Source: Bradysia coprophila
Lineage: Eukaryota > Arthropoda > Insecta > Diptera > Sciaridae
Assembly: GCF_014529535.1 (NCBI RefSeq)
Contig: NW_023503941.1
Span: forward strand, 3,160,942 to 3,224,941
Direction of reading: 5' to 3'
DNA: 64,000 bases
The position numbers and the translations under genes are program-made. Below, in pieces: positions 31,214 to 43,459 of this stretch. The notes beneath the pieces are model-generated. The model was not told the origin of the DNA, ran no database searches, and was given only the letters and a program-made list of their open reading frames with translations. The first letter of the stretch is position 1; each line of letters starts with the position of its first letter.

Positions 31214-33368
31214 ATGTCAAAATTATTGCTGTGCTTGATCTTCGTGGTGTACTTTACCCTGAGCAAGTGTGACGAAAATGGCTACTGTACGTCAGTTGCT
31301 GAACAGTTGATGTGCTTCAAAACTACTCAAGACCACACGAAAAAGGTTAAATTTTCAAAGTTTGATTTAACGTAGAAAGGCAGTGACTAATTCTTACGAT
31401 ATTAGGGCGATCCACTGACGACTGTGCAGGGTCAACCCATCGGAGACATTTCCAATTCAAAGACGGTGGGAAAACGAGGACCTGTACTCCTGGAAGATGC
31501 TCTTCTTCTCAAGGAGACAGCTCAATTCAACCGAGAGCGAATACCCGCACGTGTCGTTCATGGTAAAGGCGCCGGTGCTCATGGTCAACTGTCAATTTCC
31601 TCTAACTTCCTGGAAAAGTATTCGAAAGCCGCGGTATTTCGAAACGGATCATCCAATCCGGTGTTTGTTCGGTTTTCTCAAGCTACCAGCGAACCCGGAA
31701 CACCGGATACTGTGCCCAATCTTCGTGGATTCGCAGTGAAAGTTAAAACCGATGAAGGCATTTGGGACCTGGTTGGTAATAATATGCCAGTTTTCATAGG
31801 TCGTGACGGACGACTGTTCACGTCGATCACTCATTCGCAATTGAGGAATCCGCGAACACATATAAATGACCGAAATATGGCCTGGGACCTACTATCGCTT
31901 CGTAATGAATCTACGCTTTTTGTTCTCTATTCACACAGCGATCTCTCTACACCCAAATCATACCGTCACATGCCCGGTTTCGGTGTTCACACTTTTAGAC
32001 TGGTGAATGACGAAGGAGATCATTTTTTCGCTCGATTCAATTGGAAAACCGATCAGGGAATAAAGAACCTGACGATGCAAGAAGCACTCAAATTAACCGC
32101 ACAAAATGCGGATTATTACGTACAAGACCTGTACGAAGCCATAGCTCAAGGCAAGTACCCAACATGGACGCTAACTGTTCAGGTTTTAACTCCGAAGCAA
32201 GCTAAAGGCTTGCATTTTAATGCCTTCGATGCCACGAAGGTTTGATGGATTGATGAATTTCGCAGGAGTTATGCGCTCAATACATTGCACGTTATAGGTG
32301 TGGTTCACCGACGAAATACCCGAGCATGAAGTCGGAAAATTGACACTGAACAGAAACCAGGACAACTATTTTGCCGAAGTTGAGCAATCCGCATTTGATC
32401 CGGCCAACATGCCACCTGGTATCGAACCATCGCCAGACAAGTTGCTGCAGGCGAGGCTATTCTCATATCTGGATGCACAGTATTATCGGTAAGCCTTGGC
32501 CCTAAGTTTATTCTTATACAATTTGGGAGACGCGATCGTCCCAGACTGTAAAACTCCACTCCCTCCACTTAGATTGGGCATAAACTTTAATCAACTGCCT
32601 GTCAACCGACCGGTAAATAAGGTCATTGCCAACAGTTATAGAGATGGCTTTATGGTCTATGAGAACAGTGGTGGTATGCCCAATTACAATCCGAACTCCT
32701 TCATGAAAGCATCAGCAATTCCACGATACAAAGACAGTGCATATCGGCTGGGTTCGGATGTAGTGGACAGACACGAACAACCGAATGATAACTTTTTCCA
32801 GGTAAGCGATGGCGGAAGCGTAACTAATTTTAGGAGACAACAGACGAAGAATCGAAATTTCTACTCCGCAGGAATAAGTGAACTCAGCCGCGTAACTTGA
32901 TATATTTTTGTATAGAAATCACCAATACGAAATCGTAAGAGAGATGCTAATATGTGGACTGGGACGTCGTTTCGACAGATTTCGAATGACAGCTGGTTCA
33001 ATCTGGTTTCTATCGACCAAATTCAAAATCATTCGACATATTTCCTCTATTCGTCGAAACGACCCAGCCGTCATATTAGCATATCTCTGGAATCGTATAG
33101 ATCTCTATCTCTACTATTGCCTAATGCGTTCACTTATCACTGACGGGTGACATCGTTTGTATAGTGTGAACACTGTCCATTAATATAATTGATTGCATAG
33201 GCTACAAAGCTGTACGAAAGTTTCGCTGAGACGGATAAAGCTCACCTGGCCGAAAATTTAGCAGCTGATCTTAAGAGGGTTTTTCCTTTCATCAGGCAGC
33301 GGGCACTTCTAAATTTGAAGGCTGTCAGCACAGACTTAGAACAAAGAGTTCAGCAAATGTTGAATTGA
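31214..33368 (+). CDS. Secreted catalase, copy C (five exons, intact)
   Basis: Exons 31214-31345, 31406-32239, 32298-32488, 32573-32801 and 33201-33368 give 517 residues. There is a signal peptide ([16 protein letters not shown]), catalytic [18 protein letters not shown] and haem-ligand RLFSYLDAQ. As in copies A and B the residue before RVVH is Ala instead of the family Glu; here HGKG also replaces HAKG. Exon 4 is two codons shorter than in A ([13 protein letters not shown]) and the terminal Lys is lost. Intron 4 is enlarged to 399 bases by a MITE (32942-33087). A RESEARCH-grade functional claim is not possible, but all splice sites and frame are intact, so it is probably expressed and active in an exported compartment. 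Confidence 0.9.
32942..33087. mobile_element. MITE in intron 4 of catalase C
   Basis: Arms GCTAATATGTGGACTGGGAC..CGTTTCGAC and, reversed, GTCGAAACGACCCAGCCGTC..ATTAGC. Related to the element at 56961-57138 (core GACTGGGACGTCG). Absent from copies A and B. Confidence 0.65.
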
Positions 33369-34357
33369 ACTAGTAACGTTTTCATTCTGATAAGGCTTTT
33401 GACCATAAAACTTCAATTTTGAATGTAAATTTGTGACACATTTTGTGAAATGTTTCAATAAATAAATTGCAGAGCTTGTCGTATACGCTGCTATAGCAAC
33501 GCACTTCAAGCATGAACTGAAACAGGACAGTGTATAGATAAAGTCCGAGTAACTGTAAACCCAAACACTGACAGCTACACCGTCATCCACAGAAAACCCT
33601 AACCTCAACTCAAAAAATTGAAATTATTGGGCTGCTGGTTAATTTTGCGCGTTCTGTTCGGATCAACAAAGACGTTAAATTAAATAGATTTTCGATGTCA
33701 TTTTGAAATGTCAAATTTCATCCACAGAAGACAACTTAACATCAACTTTGAAATTGACGAAAATTTTAACAGTCATTCCGCTTTGCCCCCGTGTACATAC
33801 ATGAGGAATTTCATATAATAAAGCACATTGTTCGATGTGACGTTGACGAAAATATGATTTTCTTTCTTCACTAAAAACGGTTAGCAAGCTCGAACCGTAC
33901 ATAGTGACCGAATGAATCATTTTCGCATGCTAGGATCCGATCAAGAAATTGCAAGTCTGTCGGACAGTCGTCTCATTTGAAACGTTCGATTGGAACATTT
34001 TCCATCGCTGCAACTCCAGAAATCTCCTCACTTTTGTCGGATAAAATTTTTTTCCGTTAACAAGGGACACAGTGTGGGGGTAGGTAATGTCATATTAAAT
34101 TGAATCAGATGTGTGGAGGCACGAAAGTTTGAGACGAACGACATCTCATTCCTTCGTTAAAAACCAAAAAATGTAAGAGAAACTTGGGCCATCTGTTGTG
34201 AGATAGCAAAAGTATTTTCTAAAATCCAAGTAACTCGTAGGCAAAAAGTGAAAAGTGAAAATTTTCAGTACTAGTCGTAAGCTTACGACATGCCCTGCAA
34301 CATTCTACTTTCATGTTTTTGCGCTTATAAAGCATAAACAAAGAAATCACTCGATCA
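33369..34357. other. Catalase C 3' flank, no gene
   Basis: AATAAATAAA at about 33457 may be the polyadenylation signal. 33565-33775 resembles the inverted-repeat element at 26052-26165. Nothing else is recognisable. Confidence 0.45.
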
Positions 34358-34362
34358 GTACG

Positions 34363-34674
34363 TGTTAAATCCTGAACGTAGAGTGTTTTCACTCTACAAA
34401 ATGAAAAGGATCAAAGGGTGCAATTGAATTAAAACAGATCGAGATACCCTAGAAATAGGTATAAATACGATGTAGTTGCACCGAATAAAATCAGAACAAA
34501 TACAGAGCTTGAACGGGCAACATGCCCTAAATGATGTGTTTGTTTCTCAATAGTAGTCCTATTGGCGCTTTCGAGCTGGGGAGAATATCCCACCAGTATA
34601 GTAGTAGAACTAGTAGAGTGACCGGAGCAGAATTTATGCAATTGGCTGGTAGCCTTTTGCCTCTGAATTCAACA
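34363..34674 (+). repeat. LTR 1
   Basis: 312 bp. Contains a TATA-like GGTATAAATACG (about 34458) and AATAAA (about 34484), so a promoter and polyadenylation signal are retained. Its first bases read TGTTAAATCC instead of TGTTGAATCC. Confidence 0.9.
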
Positions 34675-34676
34675 TA

Positions 34677-34695
34677 TGGTGACCCCGACGTGATT
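34677..34695 (+). other. Primer-binding site, first internal region
   Basis: TGGTGACCCCGACGTGATT starts two bases after LTR 1, with the TGG expected for pairing to a tRNA CCA end; repeated (with one change) at 36372. Confidence 0.6.
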
Positions 34696-36058
34696 TATTG
34701 GTCACTTGCTAGTTTCTTGGGCAGTAGGACGTGACGCCGGAAGTCAATTTGAAGTTCCAGGTCCGGCGATTCAATGGATTGGTTGGTCAGCAATTTCAAT
34801 TTCACTGGGCTGGTCAACGATGCATTGGTAGTTCGACAATTTTGAGGGTCGTTCTACAAATTCGGTTGTGTGAGCGTTTTATATAACGTGGTCATGCATA
34901 AATTCGAAGTACACATTTACTGCGTGGTTGGAGACATGCAGTTCGTTTGGTTGGTCAACAAAGCAATTAGTTTGGTTGGTCAACAGTCAAATCGTTCGAC
35001 AATTATTTTCATTGGGTCGTTCGGTCAATAGTTCGTTTGGTTGGTCAACAAGGCAATTAGTTTGGTTGGTCAACAGTCAAATCGTTCGACAATTATTTTC
35101 ATTGGGTCGTTCGGTCAATAGTCGTTTAGTTGGTCAGCGTTTAATTCGTTCGGCTGGTCAAACAATTCGTACATTTAGTTGTTCGTTTTACAACTCAATT
35201 CGGTTGTGTGAACGTTTATAAAACGTGGTCATACATAAATCCGATTTCAATTCAATACGTTGGACAGCGCTTACAATCCATTTGGCTGTTCAATTCATGA
35301 GCATCGGTTATCAATTCAATTTGGCTAGTCGACGACGATGATTTGGTCAGTAAACGATGCATTGGTGGTTCGACAAGTAAATAATTTGAGGGTCGTTCTA
35401 CAACATGACCGGTTGTGCTCTGTGGTTGGAGACACGCAGTTCAATTCGTTGGTCGGAAATAAACAAACGTTCAGTTTGGGTCGTGTAAGACTACGGAGTT
35501 CTCCCAGAATCGGCTTCACCGGAAGTGTCGGGTTGGGAAAATGGTAGCATCGACAAAATTCAAGCATTTGGTTGGTCAACGATTACGAATTTGGGTGGTC
35601 AGCAATTTCATTTTCATGGCTGATCAACGATGGTCAACGATTAAAAATTTGGTTGATCAGTTGGTCAGTGGTTTCATTTTCGTTTGGTCGTTCAGCAATT
35701 TATTTCTACTATTGGCTAGTCGACGAACAAAAAACATTGGTTGGTCAGCGTAATAATATCACTTTGGCTGGTCAACGATGGTTTCTATTGTAATGGATGG
35801 TCACTCAAGATAGTGAAGAACCTAAGGGTCACTCAAGAAGTAAAGAACCACAAGTCCATTGCAAAACGAAGTCAAAGTCCCCCGAAGAGGCAAATATATC
35901 AAGTTCCCTGTAGAGGCAAAACATTCTGCAAATAAAGTCCCTGAAGAGACGAACAGTGAAGTCCCATGATGGCAAGTCAATAAAGAAATGATTTGACAGA
36001 AGTCCCACGATGGCATTCAGGATTGTTTAAATTTTACTCCGTAAAATTGGTAGGAGTA

Positions 36059-36369
36059 TGTTGAATCCTGAACGTAGAGTGTTTTCACTCTACAAAATGA
36101 AAAGGATCAAAGGGTGCAATTGAATTAAAACAGATCGAGATACCCTAGAAATAGGTATAAATACGATGTAGTTGCACCGAATAAAATCAGAACAAATACA
36201 GAGCTTGAACGGGCAACATGCCCTAAATGATGTGTTTGCTTCTCAAAGTAGTCCTACTGGCGCTTTCGAGCTGGGGAGAATATCCCACCAGTATAGTAGT
36301 AGAACCAGTAGAGTGACCGGAGCAGAATTTATGCAATTGGCTGGTAGCCTTTTGCCTCTGAATTCAACA
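36059..36369 (+). repeat. LTR 2 (shared middle LTR)
   Basis: 311 bp, TGTTGAATCC...GAATTCAACA, followed by the second primer-binding site. No target duplication surrounds it, as expected if it is shared by two joined copies. Confidence 0.9.
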
Positions 36370-37619
36370 TATGGTGACCCCGACATGATTTATTGGTCAC
36401 TTGCTAGTTTCTTGGGCAGTAGGACGTGACGCCGGAAGTCAATTTGAAGTTCCAGGTCCGGCGATTCAATGGATTGGTTGGTCAGCAATTTCAATTTCAC
36501 TGGGCTGGTCAACGATGCATTGGTAGGTCGACAATTTTGAGGGTCGTTCTACAAATTCAGTTGTGTGAGCGTTTTATATAACGTGGTCATGCATAAATCC
36601 GAAGTACACATTTACTGCGTGGTTGGAGACATGCAGTTCGTTTGGTTGGTCAACAAAGCAATTAGTTTGGTTGGTCAACAGTCAAATCGTTCGACAATTA
36701 TTTTCATTGGGTCGTTCGGTCAATAGTTGTTTAGTTGGTCAGCGTTGAATTCGTTCGACTGGTCAAACAATTCTTACATGTAGTTGTTCGTTTTACAACT
36801 AAATTCGGTTGTGTGAACGTTTATAAAACGTGGTCATACATAAATCCGATTTCAATTCAATACGTTGGACAGCGATTACAATCCTTTTAGCTGTTCATGA
36901 GCATCGGTTATCAATTCAATTTGGCTGGTCGACAACGATGATTTGATTGGCCAACAATTTTTGATTTGGTTGGTAAACGATGCGGTAGTTCGACAAGTAA
37001 TTAATTTGGGTCGTTCTACAACATGACCGGTTGTGCTGTGTGGTCGGAGACACGCAGTTCAATTCGTTGGTCCGTTGGTCGGAAATAAACAAACGTTAAG
37101 TTTGGGTTGTGTAAGACTACGGAGTTCTCCCAGAATCGGCTTCACCAGAAGTGTCGGGTTGGGAAATGGTAGCATCGATAAAATTCAAACATTGGTTGGT
37201 CAACGATTAAAAATTTGGTTGGTCAGCAGTTTCACTTTCATGGCTGATCAATCGATGGTCAACGATTAAAAATTTTGGTTGATCAGTTGGTTAGTGATTT
37301 CATTTTCATTTTCGTCGGTCAACAATTCATTTCGATTATTTGGCTGGTCGACGAACAAAACATTGGTTGGTCAGCGCAACCATATCACTTTGGCTGGCCG
37401 ACGATGGTTTCTTGCGCAATGTATGGTCACTCAAGATAGTGAAGAACCTAATGGTCACTCAAGAAGTAAAGAACCACAAGTCCATTGCAAAAGGAAGTCA
37501 AAGTCCCAAGATGGCAAACAAAGAATTGGTTGGTCAACAACGTTAGTTGGTCAATATCAGAAGTCTCACGATGGCATTCAGGATTATTTGATTTTTACTC
37601 CGTAAAACTGGTAGGAGTA

Positions 37620-37931
37620 TGTTGAATCCTGAATGTAGAGTGTTTTCACTCTACAAAATGAAAAGGATCAAAGGGTGCAATTGAATTAAAACAGATCGAG
37701 ATACCCTAGAAATAGGTATAAATACGATGTAGTTGCACCGAATAAAATCAGAACAAATACAGAGCTTGAACGGGCAACATGCCCTAAATGATGTGTTTGT
37801 TTCTCAATAGTAGTCCTATTGGCGCTTTCGAGCTGGGGAGAATATCCCACCAGTATAGTAGTAGAACTAGTAGAGTGACCGGAGCAGAATTTATGCAATT
37901 GGCTGGTAGCCTTTTGCCTCTGAATTCAACA
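37620..37931 (+). repeat. LTR 3
   Basis: 312 bp, nearly identical to LTR 1; followed by GTACG, the downstream target duplication. Confidence 0.9.
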
Positions 37932-37936
37932 GTACG

Positions 37937-40804
37937 AACTCCAATTCATCCATAGTTCCGGCACAGAATCTCGATATTTCGGAATAATTTTGAAGAAATT
38001 TCAACGTTGCACGGCGTCCAGTAAAAGACCTATTCAACACCCGCTTGAACTGATGGTTTGTTTACGTCCGCCACGTTGCACAAATCCTTGATGTCCAATC
38101 GATTGAAAATTTGGAGCAAACTAAAATCGGGCACATAATCATCTCCGCTTCAATATTATCGTCGCTACGACTCATCCTGGTACACATTCGTTGTGGTCGC
38201 TTTGCAAATTGATTTTATCGAAGAGAAACAAAAGTTCTTTGTTGAACGCCCCTTTGAACACACCGAACAACGCTGCGTAACGTCAATTTAAGATAAACGA
38301 AAAACATTTCTTTTGTTGCGGTCGATTCCATTACTTTGACAGAAGCCGACGCCATCATGCAGACTTTTTGGCTCGAATATGCATTCATCGGAAAGTGAAG
38401 GCACAGAGAAAGGATACGAGAGGATCTGAATGATACCAATAAATAGAGAGGTCTTGTCTGGTTTAGTGTATATAATTTAATTTATTTAAGCCTTGCTGTA
38501 CAATTGATTTTTTTTTTCTGATTTTTGTTTTGTTTTTCAAATTTTTATGTAAAATAGTTACAATATGTATAGTAAAAGACATCAAAATGCATTAAACAAA
38601 ATTGCAATTTCATTAAATGAAAAAAACATTCATTTTTGTTGAGCAAAAAGCGTTTTAGAAGAAGAAAATTTTTGTTTGTTCAATTTAAAAGTAAACTTTC
38701 CATTTCGACTTTTTCGATTTTTCACCATACAGGGAGTAGGTGATTTCGTTGTGCACATGTAGCAACAGACCGTTTTCTTTTAGCTGGTCTTTATTGTTTG
38801 TCACGATCTGCAGTTTATCGTTTATTAGCCATCACCGGCGCATATAAAGGGAACAGCAAGATAAGCAATGTTCATCAGCTGAAATGGATACAAAAACCAG
38901 CTTTTGCCAGATGTGCACATCGAAATAATTGAATCTCTGCTAAAAACAAATGGCCGAGCTCCTCGCAAATTATTTTTTATTTTACGAGAGTTTAGCTAGC
39001 GGTGGCTCATACATCAAACATTTTTCACAAAATCATACGACCGTTTGTTGACTATTATCATCTACGCATAGCGGACGCGAAAGACACCTAATTCAAATTT
39101 GAATTAGGTCTCTTTAACGTTGCGATGTGCAGTGGACTACTTGTCGAAAGTGATGACAAAAATATACACTTTGACGACTCTGGTCCGATCAGAGAAATGG
39201 TAACAGGTGGCGCAGCGCTGATCTGCTGAATCAGATGCAAAACAGATGCATGCGGTAAGTGAAACTGATGGAGTAAAGAGTTGTACTGGGCTCAACAGCT
39301 CTATCAACTTGTTATTCGTTACTCAGTTCAAGTGCGTCTTTAGGGTGAAAATATCCATTGACTACTTTGATGTCGAAAGCAACTTAGCGAATTGGGGGAC
39401 CTAAAATTGGCCTATTAAATGCGTATGAACTCCACACACATTTTGTATGCAAAAATTGCTTAAAATTTCCAAGTTTTACGTCAACTTATATTTAAAAGGG
39501 AAAATCGCAGTCTCCCTCTAACCTACGCATCTACGAAAGCATGAGTGGCGTCACTAGAGCAAAGTGACAAGTTTAATTAGAAAATTAGGGTAAAAATAAC
39601 GTCACAACATGACACATACCACGGTGGTGCTGAACGAACTTTAAATAAACATGTCGACTTCCATCTCGGTTCTTTTCATAGCTGAGTTAGGGGAGTCGTG
39701 TACTATCCAACGGCACATGTTTCAGGCGCAACCGCTGAGCCGTTTCTGAGAACTAGGAATATCGTCGCCTGGCTCCGCGGAAGTTGCTGGACCAGTGTTT
39801 GAAACTGGAATCGGTAGAGGGACAAATTCTAAGAACAACCATGTAAAAATTATTGCTCTCGGTCATTTGGTCGCAGAGCAATAGAAGGTGAAAGTCGAAA
39901 ATTCCACCTCTTCAAGAGGTGATGCCTCCTCGACGAAGTTCTCGATCCAGCACTTTAATAGCGTTTCTAGACAATATGATAGACTAGACGGTGTACATTT
40001 TCTGTCAACAACATCTCGCATAATATCATGTCTCTGACGGCAATACGGTTTTCTGACGGTAGGGTCAGCGCTGTGAAAACTGTTATCATCTCTCCAGTTG
40101 CGGTGAATGTAAGTTGATAAATTTGAGTTTTTGGCGCACTTGTTGGGTGATTTTTTCATCTTTTTCGAAATCTGCATTCTACTCTGTGGATAAAGTCTCG
40201 ATAGTTTTTCCCATTTATCTGCAATCGGTATAGCAGTTTAGTGTTTTAGAATGCAACATTTTCTTGATCGCAAATACTTTTCGATGAATCATATCAATCA
40301 AAATGTGTTTGTGGTTAATTCAACAACAATAAAAAAGTCTACAGTAAACATCAGCTACATCACAAATATTTTTGTTTTCTTTCTTCAAATTTAGTTTTCA
40401 ATTTTTTTTTTTTGGTTTTCATTTCAAATTTTCTTTTGTAAATCGATTTCTTGGAATTTTGGTTTTTAATAATTTTCTCTTTTATTTCAATTTATAATTT
40501 TGTCTCTTATCTAAATATAAATGTTAACATTCGTTTTTCTTTATTTTCTTTCATTTTTTTTTAGATATCTTTTAAACAATTTTTGTTCTAGTCATTCATT
40601 GCCACTTAAGAGGAATCATCACATAAGTATTGACACACCATGATTGGTCAAATAAAATGGTTTAGCGCAAAAAGAAATACTTTTGTGAACGAAAGGAAAT
40701 TTAATTGGAACGGCACAAAATGCAAACAAGATAAAACTCTAGGCTTACATGACCCACTGATGACTCGCAGTTATTTCTTGAATGGTACCCATAGCCATTG
40801 GAAA
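37937..40804. other. Gene-free AT-rich stretch
   Basis: No supported gene. A 104-codon minus frame at 39863-40177 (ending ..LEEVEFSTFTFYCSATK) has protein-like composition but no family I know and no splice context. A short palindrome CCTAATTCAAATTTGAATTAGG at 39087 belongs to the family at 50245 and 55258. 40340-40600 is T-rich low complexity. Confidence 0.45.
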
Positions 40805-41165
40805 CTTCGGTTGGCCTGTAGAAGGCGCCACAATTTTTTTTCAGTACTTCATTCTTTGCGCTCTATTTTCGTCTATTTTTAGGTGAAATAACTTCCCTCT
40901 GGTAAATTTCCATGAAACGTCATTGCAGTGAAGTTAGTTCACAAAAACATAGATCTCTGACATTAGTAATTTTATGACGAAAAGTACTAGGAATGTTATA
41001 GATCTTCAAGATACGGTACTTTCAGACGTAACCTCACTTAAGTTTTGTTAAATGTTTCGTTCATTCATTCATTTGTATGAGACTTTTTGTTAACGTGGAT
41101 GGCATTTCTTGACGTGGATGGCATTTCAAACAGCCTTGAAGATGATCTAAAGAAATTTACAAAAG
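40805..41165 (+). repeat. Dispersed repeats, second copies
   Basis: 40805-41000 matches 8440-8625. 41010-41165 (AACCTCACTTAAGTTTTGTT..ATTCATTTGTATG..GATGGCATTTC..CTTGAAGATGATCTA) matches 62960-63100. Both are non-coding. Confidence 0.55.
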
Positions 41166-41477
41166 TCTATTACAATTGACCTTTAGCCACTCTTTCTTTA
41201 CCGGCATAATTAGGCAAGTTTTCTTTGTGTGGCAAAAACTGTCTTTTTCCTTTACTCTTGATCACATTCTAGCGCCACAGATTCGTTGTAAAATACGCTT
41301 CCCTTCACAGATATCATACCTTAATCAGATAGAAGATTAAACGCAAGAAAGTAGGATGGTAGGTCCGAGGCGAGAGTGAAGTTTGGTGAAGAAACCGAGA
41401 TATTTCACTTTTGCTCCGAGTTGAATGTTTATATGCTAACTTGGTCAAAAGGTCACTGCTGCATAAAGCTAAGCATA

Positions 41478-42830
41478 CAGTCAGCTGTGAAATAAGGTTT
41501 GGACAGACAATGTATGGACCATATGTCACTTTTTAGACCCGTACGAAGTACTGGGGTCTTATAGGTTTACGCATACGTTTGTAACACGTCGAATTGGACT
41601 CCCTGAGTAAGGGGAAACCTATTGTGGTTGTCTAGAGATGCCAAATCCGCGAAAAAAAGGCCGTCTGTCCGTCTGTCCGTCTGTACGTCTGTCTGTCTGC
41701 ACGATAACTTGAGTAAAACGCATCCGATTTTGAAAATTCTTTTTTTTCCCGTTTGGTAATGTCAAAAGACAGGCTAAGTTCGAAGATGAGTGATTTTGGA
41801 TCGACCCCTCCCGAGCTGTGGCCCAATAAGTGCTTTACGGTTTTTCGAAGATATCTCCGGACATTCAAACGTTACACTTGTCAGTGATACGTCAAATATT
41901 TACAATACCGATCGACAAAAAAAAAGTTTATGGAAATCGGATGACCGACTCGTGAGTTAGACCCCTTGGTGTGGAACAGGCACAGGGCGGCAAGCAGTTT
42001 TTGCTTGTAGGTCGGCCACATTCGAACATATTTCGTCTGTTTTAGCTTTATTAGATAGGTATTGACCGTACCAATCAGGGAAGAAAAATTTTATGAAATT
42101 ATGTTCTCCGGAGCGTGAGCTAGGTCTCTTGGAGTGAGCTTATATGTGGCTACTCGGCCGTACAGTGAACGTGGAGTATTTTGTCAATATCTCGAGTAAA
42201 TTTTGACCGAATTTCATGAATTTTTTTTTGTTTGAAAGGTATTAACGAATGTAAAGCGTCGGTACTATTTCCGGTCTCCTAACAAAATGGCTGCCGGCGG
42301 CCATATTGGATTTTAGTAACATAGAAATATCTTGGGAAAAATGATACTTAGAGAGTTTCTGTTAACATGGAAATAATTTGTTATGTGTGTGGGGTGTTTC
42401 AGGCATTCCATATATGGACATCTATATATACCTATATACAGCTATATACAGGCATATAGAGCTATATAATAGCATATTCCTCTGTGAAATGTTTATTTAC
42501 AGTGAAATATAGGTAAATATGGCGGTATATAGCTGTTTAAATAGGAATTTATGAAATTTGACTTCGTACGGGGCTGTCTATATTGCCTCCGGCAATTTAA
42601 TTGTATATGATAACAAGGCAAAGAGTGGATAATGTAAGTGATTTTAAAGGGCGAATAGTTTTTCAGCAGAGAAGAAAATGAAGTAAGAGAAATGAAGAGT
42701 TTCACATTAAAGGCTTTGGATACGAATAGGTGTTTCGTACGGGTCGGCGTTAGCTATGTTTTCGCTAGCGGTTAAGTAATGGCAGATATTTCATACATTT
42801 TCTGTCAAAGTTTCATGTGACGGCTGACTG
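41478..42830. mobile_element. TA-flanked MITE split by a 1.2-kb element
   Basis: The outer ends TA|CAGTCAGCTGTGAAA and ..GTGACGGCTGACTG|TA belong to the family at 58472 and 61423. Between them sits a second element, 41536-42745, with ends GACCCGTACGAAGT / TTCGTACGGGTC, a (GTCC/GTCTGT) run at 41662-41700 and CTATATA-rich motifs at 42420-42540. The insertion order is therefore MITE first, 1.2-kb element second. Neither encodes protein. Confidence 0.7.
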
Positions 42831-43459
42831 TATACCTAGCTTAAAAACGAAGTTTGAGAATTGAAAGCTGGTATGAAGATTGAATTATCCTGACCGAAAT
42901 ACTTCTGATCGATTCAGACTTATTCCAATTGATTTCTTATACAGTCGTTAAAATGAACTTGTAATTTGGGTGGGTAAGCGGGTAATGATTGATAAATCTT
43001 TCGGTTTCGATCTTATTTACAAAATTGATTTATTTGCTGAAGTGACTATACTTTACGACGACTGCACAAGAAGTGATTCTAATGGTTCATCGACACCAAT
43101 GGCACCAGTGGACACACTTGCCATATAATGAGCAAAACGTTCTAGACAAATTACATTAGATGGCGCTGAGGGCGTTTAAAGCAAACAAAGTTTTAAAGTT
43201 CCGTCCGAGACGTAACAAAGATATCTCGCAACAGCTTCACAGTTGCGATGCTTAAACTTCTCTACTGATTACGCATCGTTTCACGTAATCATTTTTTTTT
43301 GCCTCCCGTGCCCTGCCTTTCTGTTATAGTCGCTCATCGAAAAGATAAATTTATCTCGTGCAATTAAAGCACAACAATAAAACGAAAATCGATTAGCGCA
43401 CTTCAAATAATGTCTCAGTAGTGTTTCGTCTAATCAGAAGACCCGACATATATGTGACC
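42831..43459. other. Upstream region of the aspartylglucosaminidase gene
   Basis: No gene or clear repeat. GATAAATTTATC near 43343 is a GATA-type palindrome that could be regulatory; this is only a suggestion. Confidence 0.35.

Larger units (their letters stand above)
34358..37936 (+). mobile_element. Tandem non-coding LTR retrotransposon (LTR-int-LTR-int-LTR)
   Basis: Three nearly identical about 312-bp LTRs enclose two related internal regions (34675-36058 and 36370-37619). The whole is bracketed by a single 5-bp duplication GTACG (34358-34362, 37932-37936). Each LTR starts TGTT(G/A)AATCC and ends GAATTCAACA. The internal regions open with TATGGTGACCCCGACRTGAT, a typical primer-binding site, and end in GGTAGGAGTA before the next LTR. 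No gag, protease or reverse transcriptase is present. Instead there are dozens of degenerate TTGGTCAAC/GGTTGGTCAGC units and AAGTCCC-type units. The element must be mobilised in trans; the tandem form is probably from LTR recombination or a tandem cDNA. Confidence 0.9.

Noticed and set aside
34928-35793. Trp-rich open frames in the LTR element interior.
   Set aside because: They follow the TTGGTCAAC repeat in shifting frames and are not conserved between the two internal regions.
34363-37931. CRISPR-like array of TTGGTCAAC units.
   Set aside because: Units are short, degenerate, unevenly spaced and lie inside an LTR element in a eukaryotic genome.
39863-40177. 104-codon minus frame with protein-like composition.
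   Set aside because: No recognisable family, no neighbouring exons or splice sites; kept only as a note in the gene-free stretch.
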